64,000 nucleotides of DNA. Source: Pseudomonas tumuqii. Lineage in GTDB: Bacteria > Pseudomonadota > Gammaproteobacteria > Pseudomonadales > Pseudomonadaceae. The translations under genes were made by a program, and so were the position numbers. How positions within the stretch are numbered: the first letter of the stretch is position 1; each line of letters begins with the position of its first letter. The stretch spans positions 248,001-312,000 of the forward strand of contig NZ_JAAOJA010000006.1 of assembly GCF_013184545.1 (NCBI RefSeq), written 5' to 3'. Under the pieces are notes generated by a model. It saw nothing but the letters and a program-made list of their open reading frames with translations. It was not told the origin of the DNA and made no database searches. Below are positions 63,723 through 64,000 of the stretch, one piece after another.

Positions 63723-64000
63723 CCTTGTCCACTCCTTGTGCGGCGCGCACCTGCAGGCGGCGGGCAGCAGCCAGGTCGCCCTGGGCGACCAGCAGCGTGG
63801 CCAGATGGCTCAAGGCCTCAGGGTGCTGCGGCTGCAAATACAGCGCCTTGCGGTAAAATTTTTGCGCCTCGCCCGGCTTGCCGCCGGCATCGCTCAGCAG
63901 CCCCAGCCAATAGAACGCCTCGGCGTTCGGCCCCTGTTCGGCGAGCAGGCGCTCGCAGCATTGCCGTGCTTCGGCGAGGTGCCCCTGATCAGCCAGTCTG
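63715..64000 (-). CDS. wspC: WspC (CheR-type methyltransferase), C-terminal TPR part only
   Basis: 94 C-terminal codons, cut by the window edge. Repeats such as GPNAEAFYWLGLLSDAGGK and KALYLQPQHPEALSHLATLL fit tetratricopeptide motifs, the C-terminal region of WspC. Its CheR methyltransferase domain, which methylates the WspA receptor, lies outside. Identity rests mainly on operon order (wspC-D-E-F-R). Confidence 0.85.
   Translation of the reverse strand, partial: RLADQGHLAEARQCCERLLAEQGPNAEAFYWLGLLSDAGGKPGEAQKFYRKALYLQPQHPEALSHLATLLVAQGDLAAARRLQVRAAQGVDKDA

Overview
The window looks like a chromosomal segment of a high-GC gammaproteobacterium of the genus Pseudomonas. The evidence is gene order and repeats: folA/YitT/ilvD, argA-gshA-thioesterase-tex-ompR-envZ, rimB-rimK-hslR and a Wsp surface-sensing operon all sit in Pseudomonas-type neighbourhoods. 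Intergenic gaps carry Pseudomonas-style REP repeats (GTAGGAGCCAGC..., GTAGCCCGGAT..., GATGGGTTA...TAACCCATC). I see no rRNA, tRNA, CRISPR array, insertion sequence, integrase or phage gene.

Layout. 1-4.1 kb: a partial DUF2868 membrane protein, folA, a YitT-type membrane protein, and ilvD on the opposite strand. 4.6-9.1 kb: a complete spermidine/putrescine-type ABC importer (ATPase, binding protein, two permeases) with a sigma-54-like promoter. 9.4-12.9 kb: rlmI, an HDOD regulator, a small secreted DUF2388 protein and a GNAT acetyltransferase. 12.9-16.8 kb: NfeD and a QmcA-type SPFH protein, then two divergent L,D-transpeptidases of different families. 17-18.7 kb: an orphan GspE/PilB-type ATPase.

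18.9-27.9 kb is the most unusual block. It is a compact minus-strand operon with, in order: a 33-codon leader ORF, a REC-PAS-GGDEF-EAL protein, a di-haem cytochrome c peroxidase-like protein, a membrane kinase with an all-helical sensor region, a FIST protein of the NosP type, a soluble kinase, and a REC-histidine kinase. Most junctions are ATGA-type overlaps. The two kinases are close paralogues, as are the two REC domains, and the EAL domain has lost metal-binding residues. I read it as a haem/redox-linked phosphorelay that feeds c-di-GMP; that is inference.

28-52 kb is mostly housekeeping: a CYTH-CHAD protein, a DUF47/Pit phosphate pair, argE, argA, a truncated orphan hcp with a sigma-54-like promoter, an RMF-like small protein, gshA, a thioesterase, tex, ompR-envZ with a REP between them, a large MASE1-PAS-GGDEF-EAL protein, rimB-rimK, hslR, a Tat-type intradiol dioxygenase, an SLC13 permease and a DJ-1/PfpI protein. 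52-58 kb is more accessory: a HI0933 flavoprotein, a subtilisin-like protease, a macrodomain protein, a nitrate/sulfonate-type ABC importer and a DUF167 protein. 58.7-64 kb holds the distal Wsp operon (wspR, wspF, wspE, wspD and the end of wspC), which in Pseudomonas controls c-di-GMP on surface contact.

Three GGDEF proteins, an HDOD protein and two chemosensory-like or phosphorelay operons make signalling the main theme. A second theme is a family of short repeats with inverted ends that sit directly at gene stop codons.
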